A stretch of 64,000 bases of DNA from Acinetobacter wuhouensis (GTDB lineage: Bacteria; Pseudomonadota; Gammaproteobacteria; Pseudomonadales; Moraxellaceae): the NCBI RefSeq assembly GCF_001696605.3, contig NZ_CP031716.1, positions 3,100,001 through 3,164,000 of the forward strand. Reading direction: 5' to 3'. The notes beneath the pieces were generated by a model. It did not search any database. It was not told the origin of the DNA and saw only the letters and a program-made list of their open reading frames with translations. The position numbers were made by a program, and so were the translations under genes. Positions 1 to 9,222 of this stretch are shown here, one piece after another (position 1 is the stretch's first letter; every line of letters begins with the position of its first letter).

Positions 1-2
1 AA

Positions 3-977
3 GTCTTAGGCTGGAAAGATACCGAAGCTCAAATCATCATCACTGAACGTAATGGTCGTGCACTTTCACAAACCTCAGATGCTCTAGCAAGACATTTAAG
101 CTCAAGTCAAGAAGTCTGGGGGCGTGGTCAAACGTGGCGTTTAACTGATTTTTGGATCAAGAAAAAATTCTTAGATCAAAAACTGGATGTGAAAGTCGGA
201 CGTTTTGGTGAAGGTGAAGACTTCAATACTTTTGATTGTGATTTCCAAAATCTTGCACTCTGTGGTTCACAAGTCGGCAACTGGGTGGGTGATCAATGGT
301 ATAACTGGCCAGTGAGCCAATGGGCAACCCGTGTCAAATACAACTTCCAACCAGACTTATATGCACAAGTTGGGGTTTATGAATATAACCCTGAAAATCT
401 TGAACGTGGTAAAGGCTTTAATTTAAGTACTGATGGTTCAAAAGGTGCAATCATTCCTGCTGAAATCGTATGGCAACCCAAACTTAGCCCAGCTCAATTA
501 TCAGGTGAGTATCGCTTAGGCTATTACTACAGTACAGCAGATGCCAAAAGCATCAAAAATCCAAAAGAAACCGACCATAAACAAGGTGCTTGGGTCGTAG
601 CGAAACAACAACTCACTGCACACAATGGTGATGCAAATCGTGGCTTAACAGGTTTCATCAACTTAACATTCCATGATTCGGACACCAATAAAGTCGACAA
701 TATGCAAAATATTGGCTTGGTTTATAAAGGTCCTTTCGACGCTCGTCCAAAAGATGATATCGCAATTGGTTTTTCTCGTATCAGCATCAACGACGATGTC
801 AATAACATTGAAACTCGTCAACAAAATGAAGAATACAACACTGAAATTTACTACGGTGTTCATGCAACCAATTGGTTAACTGTGCGTCCAAATATTCAAT
901 ATATCCGCCATGTTGGCGCATATAAAGATGGTGAAAATGCGTGGGTTGGTGGGATCAAACTGCAAACCGCGTTCTAG
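3..977 (+). CDS. oprB: OprB-type carbohydrate-selective porin, C-terminal part
   Basis: The reading frame is already open at the left edge, so the N-terminus and signal peptide lie outside the window. The visible part has the alternating aromatic/polar pattern of an outer-membrane beta-barrel and ends in Phe (KLQTAF), as expected for insertion by the Bam machinery. Motifs such as WGRGQTWRLTDFW and KVGRFGEGEDFNTFDC fit the OprB porin family, which passes glucose and other sugars. It lies 151 bp upstream of a periplasm-facing glucose dehydrogenase, so the likely role is to let aldose substrates into the periplasm. The function is inferred from family resemblance and this context. Confidence 0.82.
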   Translation, partial: VLGWKDTEAQIIITERNGRALSQTSDALARHLSSSQEVWGRGQTWRLTDFWIKKKFLDQKLDVKVGRFGEGEDFNTFDCDFQNLALCGSQVGNWVGDQWYNWPVSQWATRVKYNFQPDLYAQVGVYEYNPENLERGKGFNLSTDGSKGAIIPAEIVWQPKLSPAQLSGEYRLGYYYSTADAKSIKNPKETDHKQGAWVVAKQQLTAHNGDANRGLTGFINLTFHDSDTNKVDNMQNIGLVYKGPFDARPKDDIAIGFSRISINDDVNNIETRQQNEEYNTEIYYGVHATNWLTVRPNIQYIRHVGAYKDGENAWVGGIKLQTAF

Positions 978-1061
978 TTTATAGATAATAAATATTTTGG
1001 TGTGAAGTTGCATGCTACGTTCCATACTAAGATATTTAAAATCTAAAAATTCAAAAAATGT

Positions 1062-1098
1062 GCTTGATCAATGCTGTGAAGAATGAATCAAGCTTTCA
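1062..1098 (+). terminator. possible weak terminator or hairpin between porin and gcd
   Basis: GCTTGAT and ATCAAGC form a 7-bp stem around a long loop, followed by only three T. It could attenuate read-through from the porin gene into gcd. The support is the inverted repeat alone. Confidence 0.25.
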
Positions 1099-1128
1099 AT
1101 TATTAATCAGATATATAGGTGGTCTATT

Positions 1129-3525
1129 ATGCAAACTCCATCTTCAGGGCTGAGAACATTTACTGTTGCGATTGCAATCGTATTTGGACTGGTTCTATTG
1201 ATCGGTGGGATATATCTTGCAGTGCTTGGTGGGTCTTGGTATTACATCATTGCAGGTTTACTATTCTTAATTACCGCAATTTTATTACAGAAATTAAAAA
1301 GTTCCGCATTATGGGTCTATGCCGTACTGGTATTAGGTACTGTAGTATGGGGCTTATGGGAGGTCGGTTCTGACTTCTTCGCCCTTGCCCCACGCTTAGA
1401 TATTTTAGGCGTATTTGGTCTATGGCTACTCATCCCTGCCATTACCCGTGGCTTTGTGAATAGTAAAGGTGCAAAAGTAGCCTTAACAGGTTCATTAGCA
1501 ATCACGATTGCAGTAATGATCTATTCAATTTTCAATGACCCTCAAGAAATTCGTGGGACATTGAGCAGTCAACAACCAGCAACAGCGCAAGCAATTGCAG
1601 GCGTTGCAGAGGGTGACTGGCCTGCTTATGGTCGTACTCAATCAGGTTTGCGTTATTCTCCATTAACACAAATTAATGCTGAGAATGTTAAAGATTTAAA
1701 AGTTGCTTGGACATATAACACGGGTGACTTTAAAACGGATCAAGACTCTGGTGAAACCACCAATCAAGTGACCCCAATTAAAGTCGGTGACAATATGTAC
1801 ATTTGTACGACTCACCAAAAATTGGTTGCTTTAGATCCAACAACAGGTAAAGCAAAATGGACATTTGATCCGAAGTTAAAAGCGGATAATACCTTCCAGC
1901 ACTTAACTTGTCGTGGTGTATCGTATTTTGATGCCAACAATACTGTTGGTTTTGAAGCAAGTTTAGCTGCGAAAAAATCTACTTCTGAACAATGTCCACA
2001 GAAAGTGATTTTACCTGTCAATGATGGTCGTTTAGTCGCGATCAATGCAACGACGGGTAAACCATGTACTGACTTCGGTCATAATGGTGAAGTGGATCTG
2101 CAAAAAGATATGCCATTCCCATATCCAGGCGGCTATATCCCAACTTCCCCTCCTGTTGTCACAGGTACAACCATTATCATTGCGGGTTCAACCACAGATA
2201 ACTATTCAACTGAAGAACCATCGGGTGTAATCCGTGGTTATGATGTGAATACTGGTGCGCTGTTATGGGTATTTGATACGGGCGCTGAAGATCCGAATAA
2301 AATCCCAGGTCCAGGTCAAAAATATGTTCAGAACTCTCCAAATGCGTGGGCACCTTTAGCATACGATGCAAAATTAGACATCGTGTATGTACCAACAGGT
2401 GTAGGTACACCGGATATTTGGGGTGGTAACCGTACTGAGTTACATGAACGCTATGCAAATTCAATGTTAGCGATCAATGCGACTACAGGTAAATTGGTAT
2501 GGAATTTCCAAACCACTCATCATGATTTATGGGATATGGATGTACCATCGCAACCTACCCTTGCAGACATTCAAGACAAATCAGGTCAAACCGTACCTGC
2601 AATTTATGTCTTAACCAAAACAGGGAATGCTTTTGTTCTAGATCGTCGTACAGGTAAAGCGATTGTTCCGATCACTGAAAAACCAGTGCCACAAACGGTA
2701 AAACTTGGTCCTCAAACAAAAGGTGAACGTTACTCTCCAACACAGCCATTTTCAGATTTTGATTTAGCACCAAAAGATAAATTAACCGATAAACAAATGT
2801 GGGGCGCAACCATGTTTGACCAATTGATTTGTCGTGTGTCTTTCCACAAACTCAACTATGACGGTATTTATACACCACCTTCAGAAAATGGAACATTGGT
2901 TTTCCCTGGTAACTTAGGAGTGTTTGAATGGGGTGGTATGTCCGTCAACCCTGATCGTCAAATTGCGGTGATGAATCCAATCGGTTTACCATTTGTGACC
3001 AAACTGATCCCAGCTGATCCAAATCGTAAACAAACTGCAAAAGGTGCAGGTACAGAAGCAGGCGTGCAACCGATGTATGGTGTTCCATATGGTGTTGAAA
3101 TCAGTGCATTCCTTTCACCATTTGGCTTGCCTTGTAAACAACCTGCATGGGGTTATGTAGCGGGTGTAGATTTGAAAACCCATGACATCGCTTGGAAACG
3201 CCGTATCGGTACCATTCGCGACAGCTTACCGGGTATTCCATTACCTCCATTCAAAATGGGTGTGCCAATGTTGGGCGGTTCAATCTCAACAGCAGGTAAC
3301 GTGATGTTTGTTGGTGCTACGCAAGACAACTACATCCGTGCGATCAATGTCAGCAATGGTGATGAACTTTGGAAAGGTCGTCTTCCTGCTGGTGGTCAAG
3401 CAACCCCGATGACCTATGAATCAAATGGTAAACAGTATGTTGTGATCATGGCGGGTGGTCATGGTTCATTTGGTACCAAAATGGGTGATGCTTTAGTGGC
3501 TTATGCACTTCCTGATAAAAAGTAA
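1129..3525 (+). CDS. gcd: membrane-bound PQQ-dependent glucose dehydrogenase
   Basis: Quinoprotein glucose dehydrogenase oxidises glucose and other aldoses to lactones on the periplasmic side and passes electrons to ubiquinone. The 798-residue length matches the family (about 800). The first ~150 residues contain about five hydrophobic helices that anchor the protein. The rest is a PQQ beta-propeller opening with GDWPAYGRTQSG and with repeated TGKxxW tryptophan-docking motifs, ending in GGHGSFGTKMGDALVAYALP. The ATG follows a TAGGTGG ribosome site at good spacing. No PQQ synthesis genes are in the window, so activity depends on cofactor made elsewhere or taken up. Confidence 0.96.
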   Translation: MQTPSSGLRTFTVAIAIVFGLVLLIGGIYLAVLGGSWYYIIAGLLFLITAILLQKLKSSALWVYAVLVLGTVVWGLWEVGSDFFALAPRLDILGVFGLWLLIPAITRGFVNSKGAKVALTGSLAITIAVMIYSIFNDPQEIRGTLSSQQPATAQAIAGVAEGDWPAYGRTQSGLRYSPLTQINAENVKDLKVAWTYNTGDFKTDQDSGETTNQVTPIKVGDNMYICTTHQKLVALDPTTGKAKWTFDPKLKADNTFQHLTCRGVSYFDANNTVGFEASLAAKKSTSEQCPQKVILPVNDGRLVAINATTGKPCTDFGHNGEVDLQKDMPFPYPGGYIPTSPPVVTGTTIIIAGSTTDNYSTEEPSGVIRGYDVNTGALLWVFDTGAEDPNKIPGPGQKYVQNSPNAWAPLAYDAKLDIVYVPTGVGTPDIWGGNRTELHERYANSMLAINATTGKLVWNFQTTHHDLWDMDVPSQPTLADIQDKSGQTVPAIYVLTKTGNAFVLDRRTGKAIVPITEKPVPQTVKLGPQTKGERYSPTQPFSDFDLAPKDKLTDKQMWGATMFDQLICRVSFHKLNYDGIYTPPSENGTLVFPGNLGVFEWGGMSVNPDRQIAVMNPIGLPFVTKLIPADPNRKQTAKGAGTEAGVQPMYGVPYGVEISAFLSPFGLPCKQPAWGYVAGVDLKTHDIAWKRRIGTIRDSLPGIPLPPFKMGVPMLGGSISTAGNVMFVGATQDNYIRAINVSNGDELWKGRLPAGGQATPMTYESNGKQYVVIMAGGHGSFGTKMGDALVAYALPDKK

Positions 3526-3570
3526 TCTATTGAGATACTAAAGACTAAACATTCCATTTAGATACATATA

Positions 3571-3597
3571 AAAAACAGGTCTTCGGACCTGTTTTTT
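3571..3597 (+). terminator. intrinsic terminator of gcd (UUCG tetraloop)
   Basis: An 11-bp stem AAAAACAGGTC / GACCTGTTTTT closes a TTCG tetraloop and runs into six T. The A-rich 5' arm means it can also work in the opposite direction, which suits the convergent Nudix gene. Confidence 0.93.
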
Positions 3598-3655
3598 ATT
3601 ACGCTCAATAAAACATTACTTAAAGCTTATATGCTTTCGTTAATCATTTTAAAAA

Positions 3656-4060
3656 TCAAAAGCTTCGACTTTTCACTTCACCATTAAAATAAAAACAATC
3701 TTCAACTCGTATTTTTTGAACAGGTGATAGCGCATCAAAATCAAACCATTCATACTCAGAATGCTCATCACTCAGCTGAATCATCTGCCCTTCTACCAAT
3801 ATACATCTAAAAATAAATGCATGAGAATTTACAGCGGAATGAAAATACACACCCGATAAATATTCAATTGAAATATCGCAACCAAGCTCTTCTTTACATT
3901 CTCGAACCAAAGCCTCATGTATGGTTTCCCCCTGATCCAAACCACCACCAGGGAGCCCCCAAGCACAATCAGCATAAGTGGCTTTTAACAATAGAACTTG
4001 TAGTTGATCATTCAATATCACGGCATGCGAGCTTAAACGATAAAAATCATGGAATCCCAT
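3656..4060 (-). CDS. Nudix hydrolase
   Basis: This 134-residue protein has a near-canonical Nudix box, GGLDQGETIHEALV followed by RECKEELG, at about residues 38-60. That box coordinates the metal and cleaves nucleoside-diphosphate-X bonds. The length is that of a single-domain Nudix enzyme. The substrate cannot be read from the sequence. The gene converges on gcd, and its ATG follows a GAG-containing ribosome site. Confidence 0.88.
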   Translation of the reverse strand: MGFHDFYRLSSHAVILNDQLQVLLLKATYADCAWGLPGGGLDQGETIHEALVRECKEELGCDISIEYLSGVYFHSAVNSHAFIFRCILVEGQMIQLSDEHSEYEWFDFDALSPVQKIRVEDCFYFNGEVKSRSF

Positions 4061-4097
4061 AGTCTTATCTCACAGAACATTCACCTACGAAAAAATA

Positions 4098-5267
4098 TTA
4101 ACGTGCCAAAAAGCATTTAGAAAAAACTAAACGCAAAGCATAAACAATCGAAATTGCAAATATTGCATAACCGATATGTTCAAACCACATCGGAATCATA
4201 CAGATAATGACTGCAGAAATTGGATAGAGCCATCGCTTGATACCTGACAAATGATGAATATCTTGAAGTAACCACAAACTCGAAGCATAGACGATGAGCG
4301 AAAATACAATAAAATAACATACAACTTGTGAGGAGACTTCTGCTTGTCCTGTCACCACATTTACTGCAGCAGCTAAACCTGCGCCCAAAGCAGCAATACT
4401 GACAAAAATTAAGAAATGCCCATAGCCCCATATAAATGCATGCTTACGACTATTCAGATACTCAGCCACATCATGATCAAAATAAGCCCACCACATAGTA
4501 AACATCATCAATAACCCGCCAATACAGAGAAATATCAGTTCTGTACTCAATAATTGAAGGTTAATCGCATCTGATATGGCATTAAAACAACCAATAATCG
4601 CCTCACCCAAAACGATAATAGTCAATAAAGCATAACGTTCTGAAATATGATGCGGATGCCACGGCGTCATATTATTTGCTTCAGCAAAAACTGGTACAAA
4701 AAGTTCAGCAACAACAAGTAGTAAAAACAAATAGATTGTGAAATTAATCGGTGTAAAATGGAAAAGTAACCAGCCAATTTGTACAAGAATGATTCCGAAT
4801 GCATAACGTAGTGCAGTACCTTTACGTTCAGGATCATTATGAGCAACACGGAACCACTGTGTTACTAAACCGCCCCGCATAATGAAATAACCAATAATAA
4901 TCACATCAAAATCTTGCTGTTGGAATGCTAAAGGAATTCCCGCTGCAATCACCAATGAACCAATGATCTGAACAAACGTCACAATTCGATAAAAAGCATC
5001 GTCATTATCATATGCGGAAGCGAACCAACTAAAATTCATCCACGCCCACCACAATGCAAAAAACACCATAAAATATAGTGTTAGCCCATGTGACAAATGA
5101 TTTTCCACAATACTATGATGTAGTTGCTGCCCTGCTGTTGCAATAGCAATCACAAAGATCAAATCAAAGAGTAACTCAAGCGATGTCGCAACACGATGAT
5201 TTTCTTTCGGGTCTCGTGGACTAAGCGGTTTTAGCCAACCATATTTTTCTAAGCGTGAATTTGACAT
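4098..5267 (-). CDS. low temperature requirement protein A (LtrA) family membrane protein
   Basis: The 389-residue protein begins with a short cytoplasmic segment and then the family hallmark ELLFDLIFVIAIATAGQQLHH, followed by roughly ten further hydrophobic helices. The motif YALLTIIVLGEAIIG later in the chain is also typical. LtrA proteins were named from a Listeria cold-growth mutant, and their biochemical role is not established. It lies 37 bp beyond the Nudix gene start on the same strand, so the two may be cotranscribed. Confidence 0.85.
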   Translation of the reverse strand: MSNSRLEKYGWLKPLSPRDPKENHRVATSLELLFDLIFVIAIATAGQQLHHSIVENHLSHGLTLYFMVFFALWWAWMNFSWFASAYDNDDAFYRIVTFVQIIGSLVIAAGIPLAFQQQDFDVIIIGYFIMRGGLVTQWFRVAHNDPERKGTALRYAFGIILVQIGWLLFHFTPINFTIYLFLLLVVAELFVPVFAEANNMTPWHPHHISERYALLTIIVLGEAIIGCFNAISDAINLQLLSTELIFLCIGGLLMMFTMWWAYFDHDVAEYLNSRKHAFIWGYGHFLIFVSIAALGAGLAAAVNVVTGQAEVSSQVVCYFIVFSLIVYASSLWLLQDIHHLSGIKRWLYPISAVIICMIPMWFEHIGYAIFAISIVYALRLVFSKCFLAR

Positions 5268-5329
5268 TATTGGTGCATTTTTGAGGTTATTTTACTAATT
5301 TTTTCAAAAAATCGGCAATCAATCAACAA

Positions 5330-5353
5330 AAATAAAGCCCTAAATAGGGCTTA
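5330..5353 (-). terminator. intrinsic terminator of the SnoaL-like gene
   Basis: AAGCCCTA / TAGGGCTT is an 8-bp stem with an AA loop. On the minus strand it is followed by TATTTTTG. Confidence 0.8.
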
Positions 5354-5380
5354 TCTGATAAAGACAAAAAATTCTCGGTA

Positions 5381-5845
5381 TCAAACCACCAATCTCAATT
5401 TTGGCTTATCTTTAAGTACAATTGCTTTACCTGTCGCCATATCGATTGGCATAGAAATATGTTGATGCACAACCAACCATTGCCCTGCTTTCTTTTGTAG
5501 ACACAATGTCGTTCTACACCAAGGCATTTGTAATTTATCTTTGAGTAAAGCGTTTTCAACTTTTGAATGACAATGCAATACAGCCAAATCATCTGATGCA
5601 TGAATCTTCATATCACGTCGTACGATTTGCATATGTTCATTGAAATATGGGCTCAATTTTTCCCATTCTTTTTTATATTCATCTACGCCATCAAGTTGTG
5701 AGCTAACATCAAACATACTGACATCATCAGCACACTTGCCTACGAGGTTCTCAATCTTTTGACCAATGACAGCGGCATCCCATAATTTAATTTGTGAAAT
5801 GACTTCATTCGCAATATTTTGATTACCATCGATTTCAACTTTCAT
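5381..5845 (-). CDS. SnoaL-like / NTF2-fold protein (DUF4440-like)
   Basis: I use the internal ATG at 5845 (154 residues) because a clear GAGGTG ribosome site lies just upstream; the longer in-frame start at 5887 has none. The pattern of a short helical N-terminus, a YKKEWEKLSPYF segment, then strands ending in GQWLVVHQHISMP is characteristic of SnoaL-like/ketosteroid-isomerase-fold proteins. Members bind or isomerise small hydrophobic ligands, but many have no known reaction. It has its own terminator and no obvious operon partner. Confidence 0.68.
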   Translation of the reverse strand: MKVEIDGNQNIANEVISQIKLWDAAVIGQKIENLVGKCADDVSMFDVSSQLDGVDEYKKEWEKLSPYFNEHMQIVRRDMKIHASDDLAVLHCHSKVENALLKDKLQMPWCRTTLCLQKKAGQWLVVHQHISMPIDMATGKAIVLKDKPKLRLVV

Positions 5846-6274
5846 AAAAAACACCTCAGTTATTTTTATTTGTGATGAATTTATCATTTTATTTTATTTA
5901 TGTGAATATATTTGTGTTATTTTTTAATAATTATTTTGAAAAAAATTACCTATACATTCAAAACTAAGAAATTCTGTACGATATAAAATTACAAATTAAA
6001 AAACAGAGACTTAGAAACTAAAAAAATCTTAAATTAAATGACAGATAATATCTTCAAATCAAACTTAAAAATATCATTTAGAATTTATTTAGAATGATGC
6101 AAATTAACAGCATAAATTTTATTTTTTATTCATATTAACTTTATAATTAAATTTATTAATTCTTACATAACTCTATTAAATAGATGACACAAAGTATTCA
6201 CAATGCCTTTCTCACCAACAAAGCCTATGCAAAAAAGGGATATGTACTCTTGACCTATCCCTTTTAGATTTCAA
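5846..6274. other. AT-rich intergenic region without recognisable genes
   Basis: About 430 bp of very AT-rich sequence separates the SnoaL-like gene from the YegP-like gene. I see no credible ORF, RNA gene or repeat apart from the terminator at 6233-6265. It presumably carries the promoter of the SnoaL-like gene. Confidence 0.5.
6233..6265 (-). terminator. intrinsic terminator of the YegP-like gene
   Basis: AAAAGGGATA / TATCCCTTTT is a 10-bp stem with a 13-nt loop. On the minus strand the stem runs straight into a T tract. Confidence 0.85.
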
Positions 6275-6616
6275 TTAAGACTCAACCGTTAAATCTTTAA
6301 TTTTATCTGAGGGTCCATTTTTCTTTACAGATTCAATCCCATTATCACGAGCAGCATCACCTGAGTAAAATTGGCTGGTGCCAATGATTTGATGATTCGC
6401 AGCTTTCAAATTAAAGTAAGGTTTTCCATTCTTCGCTTCTAAGCGGTCATAACGTGCATCTTCTGGGCTGTTTTTCTGTATTGATGCTATACCATTTTGT
6501 GCAGAAGCTTTTGCTTTGTATAACTCACTGGTCAGAATCACTTCTCCATTTCCAGCTTTTAACACAAATCGATATTGACCGTCTTTTGCTTGACTAATTT
6601 CATACCATCCTGACAT
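6275..6616 (-). CDS. YegP family protein (two DUF1508 repeats)
   Basis: The 113-residue protein is two tandem copies of a ~50-residue unit: FVLKAGNGEVILTSELY...NGIASIQKN and FNLKAANHQIIGTSQFY...NGIESVKKN. This tandem is the signature of the YegP/DUF1508 family. Members are small cytosolic beta-rich proteins, often stress-induced, with unknown mechanism. A ribosome site (GAGGTG) precedes the ATG, and a strong terminator follows, so it is probably monocistronic. Confidence 0.9.
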   Translation of the reverse strand: MSGWYEISQAKDGQYRFVLKAGNGEVILTSELYKAKASAQNGIASIQKNSPEDARYDRLEAKNGKPYFNLKAANHQIIGTSQFYSGDAARDNGIESVKKNGPSDKIKDLTVES

Positions 6617-6844
6617 GGTTCACCTCTTGATTATTTTCAGTTTATTGTATTACACAGCGTTGAATGCATAAAAATTACGCTATTGATATGAAATATAAAT
6701 GACTTTGTCTTTTTTAAAAAGACTATTTTGTTATAACTTTATGGTTAATGTAACTGTATGTATTCACGTCGCACTATATTTTATAATAATTAATTTTCAA
6801 TAAGATAAAACGAGACAACGCGCAGCACATGTAAAAATATAGGG

Positions 6845-7291
6845 CTATCTTCTTCCACCGAGTTGAGGATATTCAATATTTAACAATCGCTCGACTTCAG
6901 CATCATTGCCGTGTAAAAAACGCTCAATACCTGTACGAAAAACATCAAATGGAGTCTGTTCATTGTCAAAACTAGGCATGATTTCTGACTTAAATAACCC
7001 AAATAAATGTGATTTCGGCTGTTTTTGATAGATCTCCGTATGACAATTAAAATTATAATCATTCGGTGTATAGGTCACAAAAAGACCACCTATTTTTCGA
7101 CCTGTTTGGATTTGTTCAATTTCAAAAAATGGAAATGTACCGTGATTCTCTGTCATAAAGCCCCAAATCGCTTGTTGCTTCCAGTTAATTTGATCAAAAC
7201 TATTCAGAATATGAATTGAAGAATTACTTTCAAAATCTAAATAATTTATTTCGAATTCTTTGAATAATTCGATTTGAACCTTATATCCCAT
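6845..7291 (-). CDS. hypothetical protein (148 aa)
   Basis: I do not recognise this family. The protein is soluble-looking, with no signal peptide or membrane segment, is rich in aromatic and acidic residues, and ends in PQLGGRR. The ATG has an AAGG a few bases upstream. It lies alone between two intergenic gaps of over 200 bp. The codon use and base composition resemble the neighbours, which supports its being a real gene. Confidence 0.6.
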   Translation of the reverse strand: MGYKVQIELFKEFEINYLDFESNSSIHILNSFDQINWKQQAIWGFMTENHGTFPFFEIEQIQTGRKIGGLFVTYTPNDYNFNCHTEIYQKQPKSHLFGLFKSEIMPSFDNEQTPFDVFRTGIERFLHGNDAEVERLLNIEYPQLGGRR

Positions 7292-7534
7292 CTTTTGACC
7301 TTTTATTCAAATTTGCAGTCTAATTTTGATATCCAGATTCATTATGCGACTTGATTAAAAAAATTTCACTAAAAATGCAATTCAATTAAAGAAAAACTGA
7401 TAAAATACTTATATATCTAACAATATCATTCATTTTTGATAATCAAACAATAGTGATCTATTAACATTATGCTACTCATATTTTTAGTCATTTCATCACG
7501 GGAATTCCTCGTAACTTTAGACTGCTGAATAAGG

Positions 7535-8542
7535 CTATAAATACCGATAACCTATGGTTTCCACAGCCTTTTTCACTGTTTCTGTTTCATCTACAGGATG
7601 CAGCATAAATACATAGCTGTCAGAATCCATATCCACAAAACCCAACTTTAAACCCTGTTTCAACAAGACCTGATGATACTGCTCAAAAACACCATCCTCT
7701 GAAACCACGGTATCGTCACCCAATAGAGTAAGATCAGGCAATGCTAATTCTAGTTGCCAGTTATCCTTGAGCATACTTTGTAAATGCCACTCCAGATCTG
7801 TCACTTCCTGCTTCCAGTCCATAGAAACAAATAAACGGATATTTTCCTGCCATAAATCATCTATCAACTGCCCGATACTGCTGAAAAAATCATCATCTGT
7901 ATTTTTCATCTGATGAATATAATCAAGTGCAACACTTTTACGGGAATGCTGTTTCAGACAGATCTCAGCCAGTTGCGCATACGCCTGTTTTAGATACTCA
8001 TCCAGTTCAGGATATTCCTCAGAACATTCTTCAAAATCCGCCTCTACCTCTGACTGCTCAAGCAAAGGACGACTTGCAAACTCAATAGCTGTTTTTTCCT
8101 TTAAAGCACTCAGGCTGTTTTTAACTTTATGAATGATTTTCGGATCAGTCACTTCATCATGTAAATCAGGAATCTGAAACCATTGCACACCTTGACCTGC
8201 CTGACACTGACGAAGTTCAAGCTGATCACCCAGTTTCGCAATAAAATAAAACAGTGTAGGAAAATTGGCATCATCCACATCATAAAAAATCAGTGAAACA
8301 GGTAGAAAAAAACTGCCTTCCCGTGTGGTATAGGGAATACCATCCTTAGAAAGTTGCACATAGCGAAAGTAGGCGTTGTCTTTACCAAACAGTCGCTGAA
8401 AAAAACCAGTTTCAGGTGTGGAAAATTCATAAAGTCGATGTTCAGCCTGAGTGAAAATTTCATCAAACTCAGATGAACTCAAAATCGTCTGATCCAATGC
8501 CTGCCCTGCAAGCTGTTCAGATTTATAATAAATTCTAGGCAT
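7535..8542 (-). CDS. hypothetical protein cotranscribed with the biotin genes
   Basis: A 335-residue acidic soluble protein without a signal peptide. Its C-terminal third (DDLWQENIRLFVSMDWKQ ... GLKLGFVDMDSDSYVFMLHP) looks like an uncharacterised domain of the DUF6630 type, though I am not certain of the match. The N-terminal half contains FFQRLFGKDNAYFRYVQLSK and no catalytic motif I can name. It starts 32 bp after bioD on the same strand with no terminator between, so it is probably the last gene of the bio operon. A role in biotin metabolism is not implied by its sequence. Confidence 0.65.
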   Translation of the reverse strand: MPRIYYKSEQLAGQALDQTILSSSEFDEIFTQAEHRLYEFSTPETGFFQRLFGKDNAYFRYVQLSKDGIPYTTREGSFFLPVSLIFYDVDDANFPTLFYFIAKLGDQLELRQCQAGQGVQWFQIPDLHDEVTDPKIIHKVKNSLSALKEKTAIEFASRPLLEQSEVEADFEECSEEYPELDEYLKQAYAQLAEICLKQHSRKSVALDYIHQMKNTDDDFFSSIGQLIDDLWQENIRLFVSMDWKQEVTDLEWHLQSMLKDNWQLELALPDLTLLGDDTVVSEDGVFEQYHQVLLKQGLKLGFVDMDSDSYVFMLHPVDETETVKKAVETIGYRYL

Positions 8543-8574
8543 TTCAGCTAACTTCTGTTCTTTTAACAGCCAAG

Positions 8575-9222
8575 TTATACAGAAATATCAGGAATATCCA
8601 TCCAAATACTGTTTGGAAAATGTTTAGCCAAATAAGTTTTTAAATACTCCGCAGTATCTTTGGAAATCAGTTCATCCTGAGATTGATCTTTTAAGTTATA
8701 CGCAAGCGCATAGAGCTCCAAGCCACGACTTTTCAATGCTTCCAGACTCAAGATTGTATGATTAATACTGCCCAAACGCCCTGAAGTCACGAAAATCACG
8801 GGCAATTTTTTCTCAGCTACATAATCAATTGTAAGTAGTTCTGTGGTTAACGGCACCATCAAACCGCCTGCACCTTCGAGTAATACAACCTCATATTTTT
8901 CAGCAAGTTGAGCAGTCGCATTTTCTATTTTTTGAAAATCAATCTCACGGCCATCGATTTTGGTTGCCAGATGTGGCGATGCAGGATAAGTAAAAATTTC
9001 AGGCATGGTTAGCTTCGTTTCATCTTCAGGAAACCAGCCCATGCCCATGATTTCACGGTGCTGTTCGATATCCTCTGAAATATCCACATTACCCGTTTGA
9101 ATCAGTTTTTGCGTGATGGTTTTCTTACCTTGCGCATTCCATAACTTTGCCAGATAGCCCGTAGTGTAGGTTTTGCCAATGCCTGTGTCGATTCCACTGA
9201 TAAAGTAAACTGAACCTGTCAT
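8575..9222 (-). CDS. bioD: dethiobiotin synthetase
   Basis: BioD makes dethiobiotin from DAPA, CO2 and ATP, the penultimate step of biotin synthesis. The P-loop GIDTGIGKTYTTGYLA lies at the N-terminus, and LLEGAGGLMVPL is the second family motif. I place the start at 9222 (215 residues) rather than 9243 because that ATG overlaps the bioC stop as ATGA and follows GGAGAATGCT. The overlap indicates translational coupling to bioC. Confidence 0.94.
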   Translation of the reverse strand: MTGSVYFISGIDTGIGKTYTTGYLAKLWNAQGKKTITQKLIQTGNVDISEDIEQHREIMGMGWFPEDETKLTMPEIFTYPASPHLATKIDGREIDFQKIENATAQLAEKYEVVLLEGAGGLMVPLTTELLTIDYVAEKKLPVIFVTSGRLGSINHTILSLEALKSRGLELYALAYNLKDQSQDELISKDTAEYLKTYLAKHFPNSIWMDIPDISV

